A stretch of DNA of 64,000 nucleotides from Tetragonia tetragonoides (taxonomy: Eukaryota; Streptophyta; Magnoliopsida; Caryophyllales; Aizoaceae), in the NCBI GenBank assembly GCA_038025085.1, contig CM076145.1:16713000-16776999 (forward strand), read 5' to 3'. Position numbers and translations under genes: made by a program. The notes beneath the pieces were generated by a model, which was not told where the DNA came from, searched no databases, and worked only from the letters and a program-made list of their open reading frames with translations. Positions within the stretch are counted from its first letter, which is position 1, and each line of letters begins with the position of its first letter. This document shows, piece after piece, positions 46,320 to 58,108 of this stretch.

Positions 46320-46952
46320 ACACATTTTGTTTAAAATTTTCACCAACTATAAGAAGGGCGATCTGCGCGACAGCCATTTTCCATCTAAATATTTGCATCT
46401 AGAAAAAAGAGTAATTTTTATTTCCCACAAAAGAGATAGGAGTACATTTTTGCTTTATGGCAGTGCTATAAAAGTGGTGATTGTGTAATTTCCCATGCAA
46501 CTATGGCAATTAGTTTTTTGCCATTTTCGAGCGCAAAGTGCCAGTAGAATTGGGAAATCTCAACTGCTTCTATTCCTTTATGACTGGGCCCCTTTTAACG
46601 TTTTCACTAGCATCTCAAACTTCTAAGCAAGAAATGAACTTGCATTGTGCTTTGTGAATGAATAACAACACACGAGGAAGCAGTCCAATCGAACTAGAAT
46701 AGTTGTATAGTTGATAATGTCATGGATCATAAAACAGATGCTAATGCTTTTAATTTTAATAGCACAAGTATAGTTTTAATTTGTACTATGAGATTTGGGA
46801 ATGCCAAATTAGATGTTATAGAAAGTAAAAAATAACCTAAAATGCAAAAGGCAAGGGCCCTAACCAAGTGGTACGGTTCTACTAAAAGCATCACACCCCG
46901 GCCCTCGTTCTATTTAAAAACTCTTTTATGATTTGGCCTTATTTCTGAGTTT
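46320..46952. other. Spacer, nothing recognised
   Basis: AT-rich DNA without supported ORFs, repeats or RNA genes. Confidence 0.5.
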
Positions 46953-47130
46953 TTTTTGTTTTTTTTTTTTTTTGATAATTAGGTGATCCTTATATTAAAT
47001 TAACTCAAAGGGAGAATACAAAGAAGCACCAAGGCACTTATTCAAAGAGCATCCTTGCATTCCAAACCCCCACCTTTTCTAGGAAGGGTTAAGTTTGGAA
47101 ATGAAATCTTTTGCTCGGAATAAGGCTGTC
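46953..47130 (-). mobile_element. 5'-truncated LINE 3' end
   Basis: A poly(T) run (46958-46973) precedes gataattaggtgatccttatattaaattaactcaaaggg. On the minus strand this reads as a LINE-like 3' UTR (ttgtattctccctttgag...) followed by poly(A). No duplication was identified, so the inner limit is approximate. Confidence 0.45.
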
Positions 47131-47612
47131 AACTAAAAATGCCAATACAGATTACAACCACGATATCATCACTTTTCATATATACGGTGGCCTTACTTCT
47201 TTGCTCACGTACAGATATCACGTCTCATGCACTCATGCATGATTCCGACTAATATAAGTTTTTATATATCCTCTTTTTAAGGTTAGTTCTCTCCATGTAT
47301 TATACTTTGCCAAAGTTCCCTAGTCATGTTCTCGATACGCTCTAATTTTTGTTTCTGAATAACAAAACGAACTAATATACGCTCTAATTAATTAACGACG
47401 CAAATATTGTGTGCCTAGTTTTTCTTTTATCTCTCTTGGGATGGAAGATGCTACATCATACTCTCATGATGCACAGAATAAATTTAGAGTCGTTACATAA
47501 CAATATACAAGGACATGTAGATTTATTATCAATATATATAAGCTCAACTTATCACATTATTGAGTATAACTCATAGGTATGTCACTTCTACCTCATTTAT
47601 ATAAAGTGCTGA

Positions 47613-47859
47613 GAGTGTATTTGTTAGAGTTGAACTTATTAGAATTGAACTTAATTCAACATCACTGAACTAAACACCACTGAACTGAACTGATACACCA
47701 CTAAAATGAATTGAAAACAACTTGATATTTGAGATAAAAAGTATGTTTCAGAATGCAGCTCTATTGAATTGAACTGAACATCATTTAATTGAATTGGAAT
47801 TGACATCTGAACTGAACTAAACTGAACTACTGACCGTGTAAGCTCTAAAGGACGCACCC
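47613..47859. mobile_element. Putative GAACT-rich MITE
   Basis: The ends GAGTGTATTTGTTAGAG and, complemented, GGGTGCGTCCTTTAGAG are imperfect inverted repeats, and the interior is dominated by gaactgaac and gaattgaac strings. Flanks tga and taa fit a degenerate 3-bp duplication of the Harbinger kind, but weakly. A related fragment is at 29994-30095. Confidence 0.45.
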
Positions 47860-47915
47860 TAAATCGTCAACCCAAATAATTTATTACCTAACATTAGTGT
47901 GTTTTAGTCTGTCAA

Positions 47916-48084
47916 CAGTCGCGGATCCACTCTTCAGAGAGTGGATTCCGCCGAACCCGTTTGAATTATTGAATTTTTAAAAAATCATTTATAAATTAAT
48001 TTTTTAAATAGTACAATATTTAAGAATTGTCTTATGTATTACAAAGGATAAATCCACTTGACTTGATTTCTGATTCCGCTACTG
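47916..48084. mobile_element. 169-bp hAT MITE
   Basis: Ends CAGTCGCGGATCCA and, complemented, CAGTAGCGGAATCA match the hAT consensus CAGTGGCGGA. The flanks tctgtcaa (47908-47915) and tttgtcaa (48085-48092) are an 8-bp duplication with one mismatch. No coding capacity. Confidence 0.8.
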
Positions 48085-48092
48085 TTTGTCAA

Positions 48093-48678
48093 TAACAACA
48101 CCCTACAAGTAGCCAGATTCACCACTTTATCATTCATCAATGAACTTAAAACTTGTAATAGAAGTTTCGCCTAAAAATAATTGTAATAAAAAAGGACAGC
48201 TTCACCGGGAGCCGCACATACATACGAGCCTGCGTTGGGATACCAGGTGATAATTTGCGCCACCATACATGCAGTGGAAATATTACCTGTAAAGGACTAA
48301 AAGTCAGTCTAAAATTCCCTTAACACTAGAAACAAGCTTCAGAAAAGTGTATTTTGCCACTAACAACGGTGTTTAGTGTTTTACTTAATGACTGCCGTGC
48401 AAGTATGTATCACATTTTACAATCTATGGTTCTAATTTGTCAACTTAGTACTACCACTTTTTACCATCTATGGTCCTAATAATTTGTCAACTTAGTACTA
48501 CCACTTTTTACAGCTTGTTGATTTTGGAAATGAAGGAGAGGAATACCCAAAAACAACGAAGCAAAAAGCCCATTGTTTAACTTCCTGAAATAGAGGTCAT
48601 GGATGAGGTAAGAGGAAAAGTAAAAACATCCATATTGTTGTCCAGATAGTATATGGTACAAATGGATTTACAAAGGTG
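48093..48678. other. Spacer with a short internal duplication
   Basis: No supported gene. About 40 bases (taatttgtcaacttagtactaccactttttac) occur twice in tandem at roughly 48433 and 48478. Confidence 0.5.
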
Positions 48679-48683
48679 GATAG

Positions 48684-49869
48684 TGAAAGGATAATATAAT
48701 GCTCGATTATTATTAATGTAATCGATTTCTATTTATAGGTATAAGAATCCTAGTATTAGTAGATCTGGTAAATGGGTTATTTGGATCAGGTTTAGGTCGG
48801 GTTATTTTGGTTCGGTATGATTCGGGTTATCTCTATTTTCGATTCGGGTTCGGGTATATTTGGGCTCGGGTTGATTTGGTTTATATTCTTTTCGGGTCGG
48901 TTGCGGGTCGTGTTAATCCGGTTTGGACCATAACGGTTCGGGTTGAATTGGGTTGTTATCACGTACTGTACTCGGTTCGAGTTCAGGTCGGTTCGGTTCG
49001 GGTATATTTGGGTTCAGGTCGATTCAGGTCATGTTGTTTCAGGTCAGATATGGGTCGGACATATTCCAGTCACAATTTTTTTTCAAGTTCGGTTTTAGTA
49101 CAGTTTTCCCCGATTACATTACTACATTTTGAGTTCGGGTAGTCAGGTCAACATCAGAATGATTGCACGTCGTTTTCAGTCAATATCTCATCACAATGTT
49201 GTGAGTCACATATTTAAAAGTGGACAATTAAATTGAGACGGAGGGAGTAATATTTTGGAGTGACTGCAATTTTTATAGGAGTAAGTGTTACAAAGTTAAG
49301 GAGATGTAATCAATTGAGTTGCAATTTTTGTAAGAGTAACTATTATAGGGCCACAAATATACAAATTGATTATATAAATATATATTTTAATAGGTGAGTG
49401 TAATCATAATGCTTTAAAAAGATTTTAAGTTTTTTAAACACTAATAGATAAATAAATAAATAAAAATAAATAAATATTAAAAAATTTAAAATTAAAAAAA
49501 ATGTATTATCAAGTTCGGGTTCGGGTCGGTTTGGGTTATAAATTTCGGATTGTGTTCGTTTCGGGTCCCTTCGGGTTATTTAGATTAGGTCGGTTTCGGT
49601 TTGGATTAGATAAGGGTACGGGTCATATCGGGTCTGCTAATTTCGGGTCGGTTCGGTTTGGATCGGGTTGTATCGGATTTTCGGTTCAATTTCGGGTCTT
49701 GCTATTCGGGTTGAATCGGGTCACGGGTCGGGTTATTCGGATCGGGTTATCGGGTCCGGGTCATTATTGCCAGGTCTAACGTTATGGAAACTCTAGATTA
49801 CACAATCTCTATAATATATGCTAATCTAGAATAATATTCCTAAGAGTACTAGAATAATATTCCCTAACA
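48684..49869 (-). repeat. 3' LTR of the TRIM, interrupted
   Basis: The outer parts (48684-48755 and about 49783-49869) match the other LTR closely, including tgctcgattattatt and ggaaactctagattacac. About 1 kb of TTCGGGT-rich DNA separates them. Confidence 0.85.
48762..49776. mobile_element. TCGGGT-rich insertion in TRIM LTR
   Basis: The insertion starts TAGATCTGGTAAATGGG and ends, complemented, TTAGACCTGGCAATAATG, giving ends of the form TAGAYCTGGYAA. Two blocks of degenerate ttcgggt/tcgggtc repeats (48780-49140 and 49510-49765) flank an AT-rich centre. That centre includes one end of a Stowaway-like MITE (gagacggagggag, 49235-49247). The long plus-strand frames are made of the repeat and are not genes. 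The duplication at the ends is not clear, so the class is open. Confidence 0.55.
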
Positions 49870-50387
49870 TTCCCCTGCAATCATAGCGGTAGATGAACGG
49901 ACGCTACGATTGGAGTTATAAAATAAATAATTAAAAAACACTATAGTAAACATGGAGATCTTGAAGAATAATCTAGCCGAAACAAAACTCTCGTGTTGTC
50001 ACCCGCTTCATAGCCAACCGTGAGCAAGGGAAAAGAACGTGTCAGCGGAAGACTATAAGGATTGACAGTAGCGGATCACGTCGTAGCAGGGGTCGGCGCT
50101 TGGCGGTCGGTGGCGGCAGGAGTGCAGGCGGCGGACGACAGAGTTGGAGACGTGAACCTAACATGATCTGAGCTTTGAGAGTAGGGTAGAAATTAAGATC
50201 AAAAATCCATATTTAGTGACGGAGATCAACGGAATTGAATTTAGTTTAGGAAACTAAAAACTAATTTGTGTGGGTAGTAAAAAAAAAAGAGTAGTCCGTC
50301 GGATGAAATATGGTTTAAGACCTCCATCCGGCGGCTTAGCGGAAGCTAGGGTTTTAGGCTACTAGGAAAGTAGCTACTTTGATACCA

Positions 50388-50743
50388 TGAAAGGATAATA
50401 AAATGCTCGATTATTATTGGTGTAATTGATCCCTATGTATAGGTACACGAGTCCTAGGCCCTGTTCTCTTCAACAGAATGGTGCGGGACGGTGAGGAACG
50501 GAACGGAACGGAACGGATTGGAACGGAACGGCGCGGCGCGGATAATTCAAAAAAAATGTGAGACAAAATGAAGTACAGAATTCGGAACGGAATGGAATGG
50601 ATTGGAACGGAACGGAACGCAGCATGGAATCGACGAAAAGATCAGGGCCCTAGTGTTATGGAAACTCTAGATTACACAATCTCTATAATATATGCTAATC
50701 TAGAATAATATTCCTAAAAGTACTAGAATAATATTCCCTAACA
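50388..50743 (-). repeat. 5' LTR of the TRIM, interrupted by a MITE
   Basis: It borders the primer-binding site at 50387 and the right duplication at 50744. Removing the 193-base MITE and 3-bp duplication leaves 160 bases. Confidence 0.85.
50457..50649. mobile_element. 193-bp MITE in TRIM LTR, Harbinger-like
   Basis: Ends GGCCCTGTTCTCTT and, complemented, GGCCCTGATCTTTT; flanks cta at 50454-50456 and 50650-50652. Comparison with the other LTR shows an exact insertion. Internally it has GGAAC pentamer runs on both sides of a short AT-rich centre. A 3-bp duplication and GGSCCTGTT ends suggest PIF/Harbinger, although TTA or TAA is the usual target. Confidence 0.7.
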
Positions 50744-50869
50744 GATAGCACGTATATAATGTTTTTGGATCACATTAAGAGTATCCAGTGTCTACCACAG
50801 TAACTATTTCCTGCGTGGGCCGGCCAATTGAATAGTAACTATTTTCTGCGTGGGCCGACCAATTGAGGA

Positions 50870-51555
50870 ATTTAAAATTGCTCCATATCTAAGGCGATAT
50901 AGATATCACATCATATTTTAAATAAAAGTGGTACTCGATCATGACTTGGGTCGAGTATGATCAGGTCATTTTTCATTAGTTTTTGGTTAATACATGCATG
51001 TATTATTTACAGTTTTATTTTCAAATTATTAGCGTTTAATCAGATTTTTGCTAATAACGTGTATCAGATTAACATGGGCAGTATTAATTTGGATTTTGGG
51101 TCAACTTGTATAAGGTTAATTTGAATTGTTCTGAAGTCTATGTTCTTTTCGTCTCACTAACATCAAACAAAAGTGATATATCGGACTAAATTGGTAACAC
51201 TCTGAATTTTCGGACCAAAAAGAACTTGTATAAAATAATTACAATTACAACAACGGAGTACTTCTATACAAAATTCAGGGTGTTATCGCTAGATTCACTC
51301 CAATCAATGAATGCAAGGTTAAAGGGTATAACTCACAACAAACTCGAAAGTACTGTAATTGTCTATTTATTACGATGGGCAATGAATATAAAATATTCAA
51401 GATCAACTTTTTGGCAACTCAATTCCATGGTCCGAACATAATCTTCAATGCAACCTGTAAGCTAATCATTAAGGCTACCTAACATCATCTAGATGAAAAG
51501 ATGCTCTAGTAATTACAAGTATCGCCATAACATCATGAATTTTAGTCCTTTTTTC
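50870..51555. repeat. Copy A of a 690-bp direct duplication
   Basis: Starting tgctccatatctaaggcg, this stretch aligns along its whole length to 53676-54350, including aacaaactcgaaagtact and gtaattacaagtatcgcc. Divergence is roughly one base in ten. No coding content is supported in either copy. Confidence 0.85.
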
Positions 51556-53668
51556 ACGAAGTAGGCACTAAATTTTAAGTACCTTAATTAAGTTGATTAC
51601 GAGTAGTAGTTTGGGTTAAAATAATAGTTTAGTCTAATTTAGTTAATTTATCATGCAAGTAATTTTAAATGGATTTGTATATAAAATTTAGGTCTGATCC
51701 AAGCTCATTGGACCAAGTAACTAGTTAAATAAGGCTAACATACAAGCAAAGACTAGCTACCAACTCACAAGCCAAACAATCAACTCACAAAACTAGGTTA
51801 GTTCATGAAGCATAAGCCCATCAATAAGTCTAGGCTGTTGGGGGTTTCTTCTCTATAAATAGAGAATTTCCTCTTCATTCAAGACATTGTACATAGTCAA
51901 CAACTCAAAGCATTTCATCCATCTCATTTCCTCCTTTTGACAGCCTTCAATAACTTCCAAGTCATCAAACATACTTTCACGCGTACGTTTAATTACATTA
52001 GTGGTTCAAATAAATGAGAAATTTGTTCAGGATATTTTGTCTTCAAATTTTGATCACTGCACTCAGTGGAACCATTTTTGCCATCATCTCCATTCTTCAG
52101 GCACTCTACGTCAAGTTTTGAAAGGCGTTGTACACCAAAATTATGTCAATTTACTAGTGGTTTATATATCTTGGATTACGGAAGACTGAGAGACTATCCC
52201 GATTGCAGTAGTTTCGCCGGCTGAACAAGCCATACCATAAAATAATAGGTTTGCAATTATTTTGCTAGATTCAAAAACGAGTTTCCAACTCATTGAATCT
52301 AAATTTATCCTCTGTCATTTGAATATAGGAATCACGAGATCTACAATTCGTAGTTCACAATAAAACGGCAGTATATTTCATTTTTTTAGAATAATCCCAC
52401 CAATCTTGCTCAAATTAGCCCTCTACCTAAAGTGCATAATTAACAAGTAGGAACCACAGATACCCATACATATGAGGATACGAATACGAGAATACGATCT
52501 TTAAAAAATATAGAATTTGCAACACAAACAATATTAGACAATAAGATATATAATACACCTCAAAATAGAAAATCTTACAAAAAAAAAAAAACATTAACAA
52601 AAGTACTCTTCATTCGCTATCTATTGCAAGTGTGTCGATGAGTGTCGATGCCAGAGAAGCATTACACACAAAAATGATGAGTTGACAGAAGTATGAGTAC
52701 TTCCTAAATTAACACTAATCTTACCTGTTATATCATAATATACAAGGTTTTCTCACGTAGGGAGAGGAGAGAGAAATAGAAGGAGGAGAGAGAATGTGAA
52801 ATGGATGTGACAGGCTAACAGGGGTAGAGAGAGTATTTAAATGGAAAGAAAAAAATAGAGGAGATAGAGAGAAAATGAAAGTTTTAGATAGTAAAATGGA
52901 AAGGTTTTTGGAATTTGTCTAGCCGTCGGATATAATAATCGGACGGTCTGGGATCACTTCATCAATTTCACGCGAATCAGCACAATTGGGCACAACCGCC
53001 AAACAAATCTTTGTTAATTTTTTATAAAAGATAATATTCTTTTCTAAAAAAACTTGAAATTTGAAATTCAATGAGATCAATGTATAAGGCTTGGGAAAAT
53101 CTATAAATTCAATTGCTCGCCGACGCCGACATCGAAACACACTTTAGAGATTATTGACGAGCTCAGCTCAACCAGGGTAGCAGAGAGAAAATGTAGAAAG
53201 AGTCCTGAAAATTTTAAATCAACACATTTTCAATTTATCCTACAAATTGAATTTGGTTGAGAATTACAACGACTCAATAGGAGAAATAATGCAGCTCAAT
53301 AGCAATATAATACAGATCAATGCGAATATAGAGCCATTCTATTATAGATCTATTTTTCGCTCTCTATAATTTTTGAGTTTACATATGAGATAAACCCACT
53401 CTTTGGGTGAGAAATAGTCATTCTCTTGTCATCTAGTTTATTCTCTGGTACAAAAGCAAAACTGTGGAGCCGGTTGCCTATTTGTATAAACCAGTCACTA
53501 TTGACCCCACATCTTAAACACGAAAGCGAGTTGCAACAACAAAAAAATGCCCCACTCTCCTCATGCGCCCCACTCACTCTCGTTATTCTATCGAGCGGTA
53601 GATTAGAAGCGCTTATTTTAAGAGTATTCATTATCGACCATAGTGACTAGTTATTTACTGCTTTGGCC
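51556..53668. other. Region between the direct duplicates
   Basis: No supported gene. An LTR- or promoter-like stretch has a TATA box (TATAAATA, 51854-51861) followed by a CT-rich leader (51866-51960) and a 62-codon frame at 52001 of no recognised family. The part from 52740 to 53170 is GA-rich, then AT-rich. If the two copies were LTRs this would be the interior, but no primer-binding site or polypurine tract is visible. Confidence 0.4.
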
Positions 53669-53675
53669 AAAGAAT

Positions 53676-54350
53676 TTAAAACTGCTCCATATCTAAGGCG
53701 AAATAGATTGCACATCATGTTTGAAATAGAGGTGGTACTCGCAGCTCGGGTCGAGTATGATCGGGTCATTTTTCATTAGTTTCGGGTTAATACATGGATT
53801 ATTTACGGTTTTATTATTTTGAAATTATTCACGTTTAATTAGAGTTTTGCTAATACAGTGTTTCGGATTAACATAGGCGACATTAATTTGGATTTTTGGT
53901 CAACTTGTATCAGGTTAATTTGAATTGTTATGAAATCTCTGTTCTTTTCGTCTCAATAAAAATCAAACAAAAGTGATATATGCTGGACTAAATTGCTAAC
54001 ACTATGGATTTTGGGACAAAAAAGAACTTGTTTACAACAATTACAATTACAGCGACAGAATAATTCTACACAAAATTCAGGGCTTTATTGCCAGATTCAC
54101 TCCAATCAATGAGTGCAAGGCTAAACGGTATAACTCCCAACAAACTCGAAAGTACTATAATTGTCTATTTATTACGACGAGCGATGAATATAAAATATAC
54201 AAGACCAACTTTTTGGCAAATCAATTCGATTCGTCCGAACATAATCTTCAATGCAACTTGTAAGCCAATAATTAAGGCTACCTAATATCGTCTAGATGAA
54301 GAGATGCTCCAGTAATTACAAGTATCGCCATAACATCATGTTTTTTAGTC
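53676..54350. repeat. Copy B of the 690-bp direct duplication
   Basis: Direct repeat of 50870-51555 about 2.8 kb away, in the same orientation. It ends near the start of the GAGTGTGTGTG-rich part of the CACTA end region. Confidence 0.85.
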
Positions 54351-54399
54351 TCTTTTTTCTCCTTCGATAGCTGCTATGGCGTTTGAAGAGAGAGTGTGT

Positions 54400-54785
54400 G
54401 TGAGTGACTGAGCGCGTGCGATGGAGTGGGCATCACCTTCGCGGAGAAGGATGAGAGAAGTAGATAGAGAACGTGAAAAGGAAAGAGAGTCGGAGATGAA
54501 TGAGCGAGGGTGTTAGAGAACGCAAGGGTTTTTTCTTTTTGAGAATAAGCGACGGTTCATTTCAATGACCGACCCATATGGTAGACAATGTGCAACGGTC
54601 ATTTTAGTGAACCGTCACTCATTCTTATCCGCATTTTTTTTTATAATGTGTGGCGGTCGTACAGTAGAACCGTCGCGTATTCTAACTATTTATTTACAAG
54701 AATGCCACCGCCTTACTATGGGCAACGGTTATCTTGATCAACCGTCACATATTAGGCGATGCACATGACTATTTTTGTACTAGTG
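54400..54785 (-). mobile_element. Second CACTA terminus with subterminal repeats
   Basis: The right edge complemented reads CACTAGTACAAAAATAG, a typical CACTA end. The adjoining 250 bases contain many tgacggtt and accgtcRc motifs in both directions, the expected subterminal repeats, unlike those of the first CACTA. The junction cuts copia pol in RT; the 3 bases after it (tat) would be the duplication. No partner end or copia 5' half was found to the left, so a deletion or rearrangement followed. Confidence 0.65.
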
Positions 54786-56313
54786 TATGAGGATGCTGCT
54801 GAAAGTCAAGTGTGGCAGGAGGCTATGAACGAGGAGATGTTAGCTATCCGCAAAAACAACACTTGGGAGTTAATTGATCTTCCAGAAGGGAAGAACATCA
54901 TCGGATTGAAATGGGTTTACCGGACTAAATAGATGGAACTGTTCAGATTCACAAAGCTCGGTTAGTAGCTAAATGCTATGCGTAGGAGGAAGGTGTTGAT
55001 TTCGATGAGACGTTTTCTCCGGTGGCTCGCTTTGAAACCGTGAGAACTTTCCTTGCTCTTGCTGCACAACTGGGATGGAAGGTGTACCAACTTGATGTCA
55101 AATCCGCATTTTTGAATGGAGAGCTTGAGGAAGAAGTTTATGTTGTCCAACCAGAAAGGTATGTAGACAGTGGTTCTGAAAACAAAGTGTACAGGTTGAA
55201 GAAAGCTCTATATGGCCTCAAGCAAGCCCCACGTGCATGGTACAGCAAAATCGACTCGTACTTCTTGGAGAATGGGTTGACAGAAGCAAAAATGAGCCAA
55301 CCCTCTATGTGAAGAAGCAAGGTACTGATTTTCTCGTGGTCTGTCTTTATGTTGATGATATGATATATATGGGGTCTTGTGAGTCGATTGTTGCTAGATT
55401 TAAGTCTTCTGTGACGAAGAAGTTCGAGATGTCGGATTTAGGATTGCTGCATTATTTTCTTGGGCTTGAGGTTAACCAAGGTGCTGATGGGATTTTTATT
55501 TCACAACAAAAATATGCGGCTGATTTGCTGAAAAAGTTTAATATGTTGAACTGTAATCCAGCCCCTACTCCCATGAATGTGAATGAGTCATTGATAGCTA
55601 GTGATGGTACTGGTTTGGCAAGTGCAAGATATTTTAGAAGACTTGTTGGTGGGCTGAATTATTTGTCACACACAAGGCCAGACATAGCATTTCCGGTTAG
55701 TGTGATTTCCAGGTTTATGCATACACCGTCAATGCATCACTTCGGAGCAGCAAAGAGGATACTTCGTTATATTGCTGGAACTATTGATCATGGAATTTGG
55801 TACTCCAAGGTGTCAAATTTCAGACTATTTGGTTATACCGACAGTGATTGGGCAGGTTCTTTAGATGATCGAAAGAGTACTTCTGGCTATGTATTCTCTC
55901 TTGGCTCGGGTGCTGTTTCATGGAGTTCCAAGAAACAAGATGTCGTAGCTTTGTCATCATCTGAAGCGGAATATATTGCAGCAACAACATCAGTTTGTCA
56001 AGCTGTTTGGTTAAGAAGATTACTAGCTAATTTTTGTCAAGTTGAAAAAGGTGCAACTCAAGTATTTTGTGATAACAAGGCAGCGATTGCGATGACTAAA
56101 AATCCCGCATTTCACAAAAGGACTAAGCACATAGATATCCTCTACCACTTCATTCGAGATCTAGTATCCAAAGGGGTGGTTGAGCTGAAACATTGTGGTA
56201 CAAATTCACAGGTTGTAGATGTTCTGACCAAGTCCCTTTCTACGGTCAAACATGAAAATTTCAAGCTACAGATGGGTGTGTCAAGTTTTGAAGCAAGGGG
56301 GAGTGTTGATTAA
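54786..56313 (+). pseudogene. pol: Copia pol: reverse transcriptase and RNase H
   Basis: The frame opens YEDAAESQVWQEAMNEEMLAIRKNNTWELIDLP and KWVYRTK, then breaks at a small deletion near 54929. It resumes with [41 protein letters not shown] and [16 protein letters not shown], shifts frame near 55295, and goes on with the catalytic YVDD (about 55348-55362), TRPDIAFPVSVISRFM, then RNase H (FGYTDSDWAGSLDDRKSTSGYVF, ALSSSEAEYIAATT, CDNKAAIAMTKNPAFHKRTKHIDILYHFIRD). The last 350 residues are open. It ends at 56313, overlapping the LTR start. The C-terminal ADIFTKPL-type motif reads VDVLTKSL. Confidence 0.9.
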
Positions 56314-56611
56314 TGCTTCAAAGTAGTTGCTGGAATATTTCCTACGTTCTAGTTAGTCGTTTGTTAGTTGCCTAGTTTCTAGGAAGTTATTGTTTGTGGA
56401 GTCTCAGCATGTTTATCTGATCCGTTAGTAGTGTTTAGGAGTTAGTGGGACATGTCTACCCACTTTAACTGTTAGTGGCCTATCTTTTAGCTATGTTTTG
56501 TTCTGCTGTAGTCTATTTAAGTCGTTGCTGTATTTCAGTTTTATATCAATCAAAAATTAGAGAGTCCTTTTCCAGTAAAACCTCCTCTGTTTATCCTTTT
56601 ATTTTCCAACA
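56304..56611 (+). repeat. 3' LTR of the copia element
   Basis: It starts TGTTGATTAATGC directly after the purine tract and ends TTTTCCAACA, a TGTTG...CAACA inverted border. It has a short TATA-like and CT-rich 3' part. The partner LTR is not in the window. Confidence 0.75.
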
Positions 56612-58100
56612 CTCCCCAGTCCCCACCCAGTGCAGCTTAGTGAGTTTTCTCTCCTCTCTTCCACCTTATATTTTTGTTGCATCTTTTTTACATTTGGAAC
56701 AATGTTCATGCTAAGTTTGGAGGCTCTGCTTTTTTTTGTAATGAATGTGAAATGAATTTTTAGCACACTGTGTTGCATATAGTTTCATGTTAGGATGCAT
56801 ATTAAGTAGCCTTTTCCATGTTTATTTTCCCTTTTGCGTGTACCTCATATCAACCAGGCTTAAATTTTGCATGCATAAAAAGAAGCCAAATTAATTGGAA
56901 ATTTAGAAAACTAAAAAATAGAAAGAAAAGGATTGAACCATCACCTTGTTGAATGAGTTATTCAAATAATTAGTGGTTGATTTTTAGGAAGGTTTTTTCT
57001 TAGTTGGTCCTAGGATGCTTAGTGCTGTTAGTAAGTGTTAGTGGTTATAGAATTTTGGTTGATGCATCAGGTTGTAGGATTGTCTCCCTATTTTCTAGGA
57101 GTATTTGTTATGCAAAATTGTATATGCAATTAGCAGTCAGTTACAAACTCCATTTATTCTCATCTTTGACAACATATCCTTCACTGATGGTTTTTGTTTG
57201 ATTGGGAAAAACCGAAGTATTTGACCCAAATGTTTGTAAAATGATCTTTAGCCTAAGAAATCCATAACACAACTGTTTTTATGAACCAATGGCACATGGT
57301 ATGCATGTTGGTTGCCTGTAACTTGTTTCAGATATACACTGTAACTCTATATTCGTCCACTAAGTAGTTAATCTAACCTCTTTACTTTATTTTATTTTTT
57401 ATATTTGTGAATTTAACCCCAAAAGCAGAAAAAGGGTAGAGGTACACATTCTTATTATCAGTTTGAGGGTAACATTTCTAACATACTGGTTAAGCCTAAT
57501 ACTCTAATAGTTGAACTTCTAACCAAATAGAACCTTGCATAAGTGCTTATTTGGGAGGGACTCAAAAGCTCATAAATTCATGCCCATCACCTTCCACCTA
57601 AATAGTCAAAGTATCAAACTAAGGAGACAATCATGTAATTTTCAAAACTCAAGTGCTATTTGTTCTGCATGGGTGAGGACTTGTAGTTGGTTTGGGTGAT
57701 GGAAAGAGAAGGAATCATTATAGGGATAAAAGGGGCTACAATATAGGTCTGAAACTAAAAAAAGGTTGCTCACAGTAGTAGTGATGAAGTCGTCAACATT
57801 CATTATATATCGGCAAAGAGGTGTTAGTACTCCAGAAATTTAACCTATTTTAAACAACTCGTCCGTCAGCTGGAGGTTCATGACTTTATGTTACAAATTT
57901 CCTAACAGAAGCAAGATCTAATGCTGCGGTGGTTCTATCAATTCTACTGTCATTTATGCACCTTAGTCACATTGTTGATATTTTCCCCCTTTCATTTCCC
58001 CTGGCCTGAGAATTAGTGTTGAGCTAGCTGGATTAAGGCACTTTCATTCTTTTGTTGGTCTTTCTGTTAGCCACTTGAGTCAAATCACAAATAAGCTACA
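56612..58100. other. Intergenic, nothing firmly recognised
   Basis: AT-rich DNA with short frames only (56475-56714 and 57004-57201 have no family likeness). It has the look of intron or gene-flanking DNA. No RNA gene or terminal repeat found. Confidence 0.4.
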
Positions 58101-58108
58101 ATCTGCTG

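Larger units (their letters stand above)
48684..50743 (-). mobile_element. TRIM-type LTR retroelement with two inserted elements
   Basis: A 5-bp duplication (gatag) lies at 48679-48683 and 50744-50748. The two LTRs read, on the minus strand, TGTTAGGGAATATTATTC...TTATCCTTTCA. The 518-base interior (49870-50387) starts on the minus strand with TGGTATCAAAGTAGC, a primer-binding site for initiator tRNA-Met, and ends with the purine run GCAGGGGAA, so the element is on the minus strand. There are no gag or pol genes. Without insertions the LTR is about 160 bases, the TRIM size range. Each LTR carries a different foreign insertion. It must have moved using proteins from another element. Confidence 0.88.
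54786..56611 (+). mobile_element. 3' part of a Ty1-copia retrotransposon
   Basis: RT and RNase H (54786-56313) are followed by a G-rich polypurine tract (caagggggag) and a 308-base LTR. Gag, protease, integrase and the 5' LTR are missing left of the CACTA junction. Confidence 0.9.

Noticed and set aside
48807..49779. Two plus-strand frames rich in Gly, Phe, Val and Arg
   Set aside because: They are made wholly of degenerate TTCGGGT repeats; frame openness follows from the repeat.
51854..52189. TATA box plus 62-codon frame as a host gene
   Set aside because: No splice-linked exons or recognised protein; more likely an LTR or promoter-like fragment.
50870..54350. Calling the 690-bp duplicates LTRs
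   Set aside because: No primer-binding site, polypurine tract, clear TG...CA pair with a 5-bp duplication, or internal genes could be shown.
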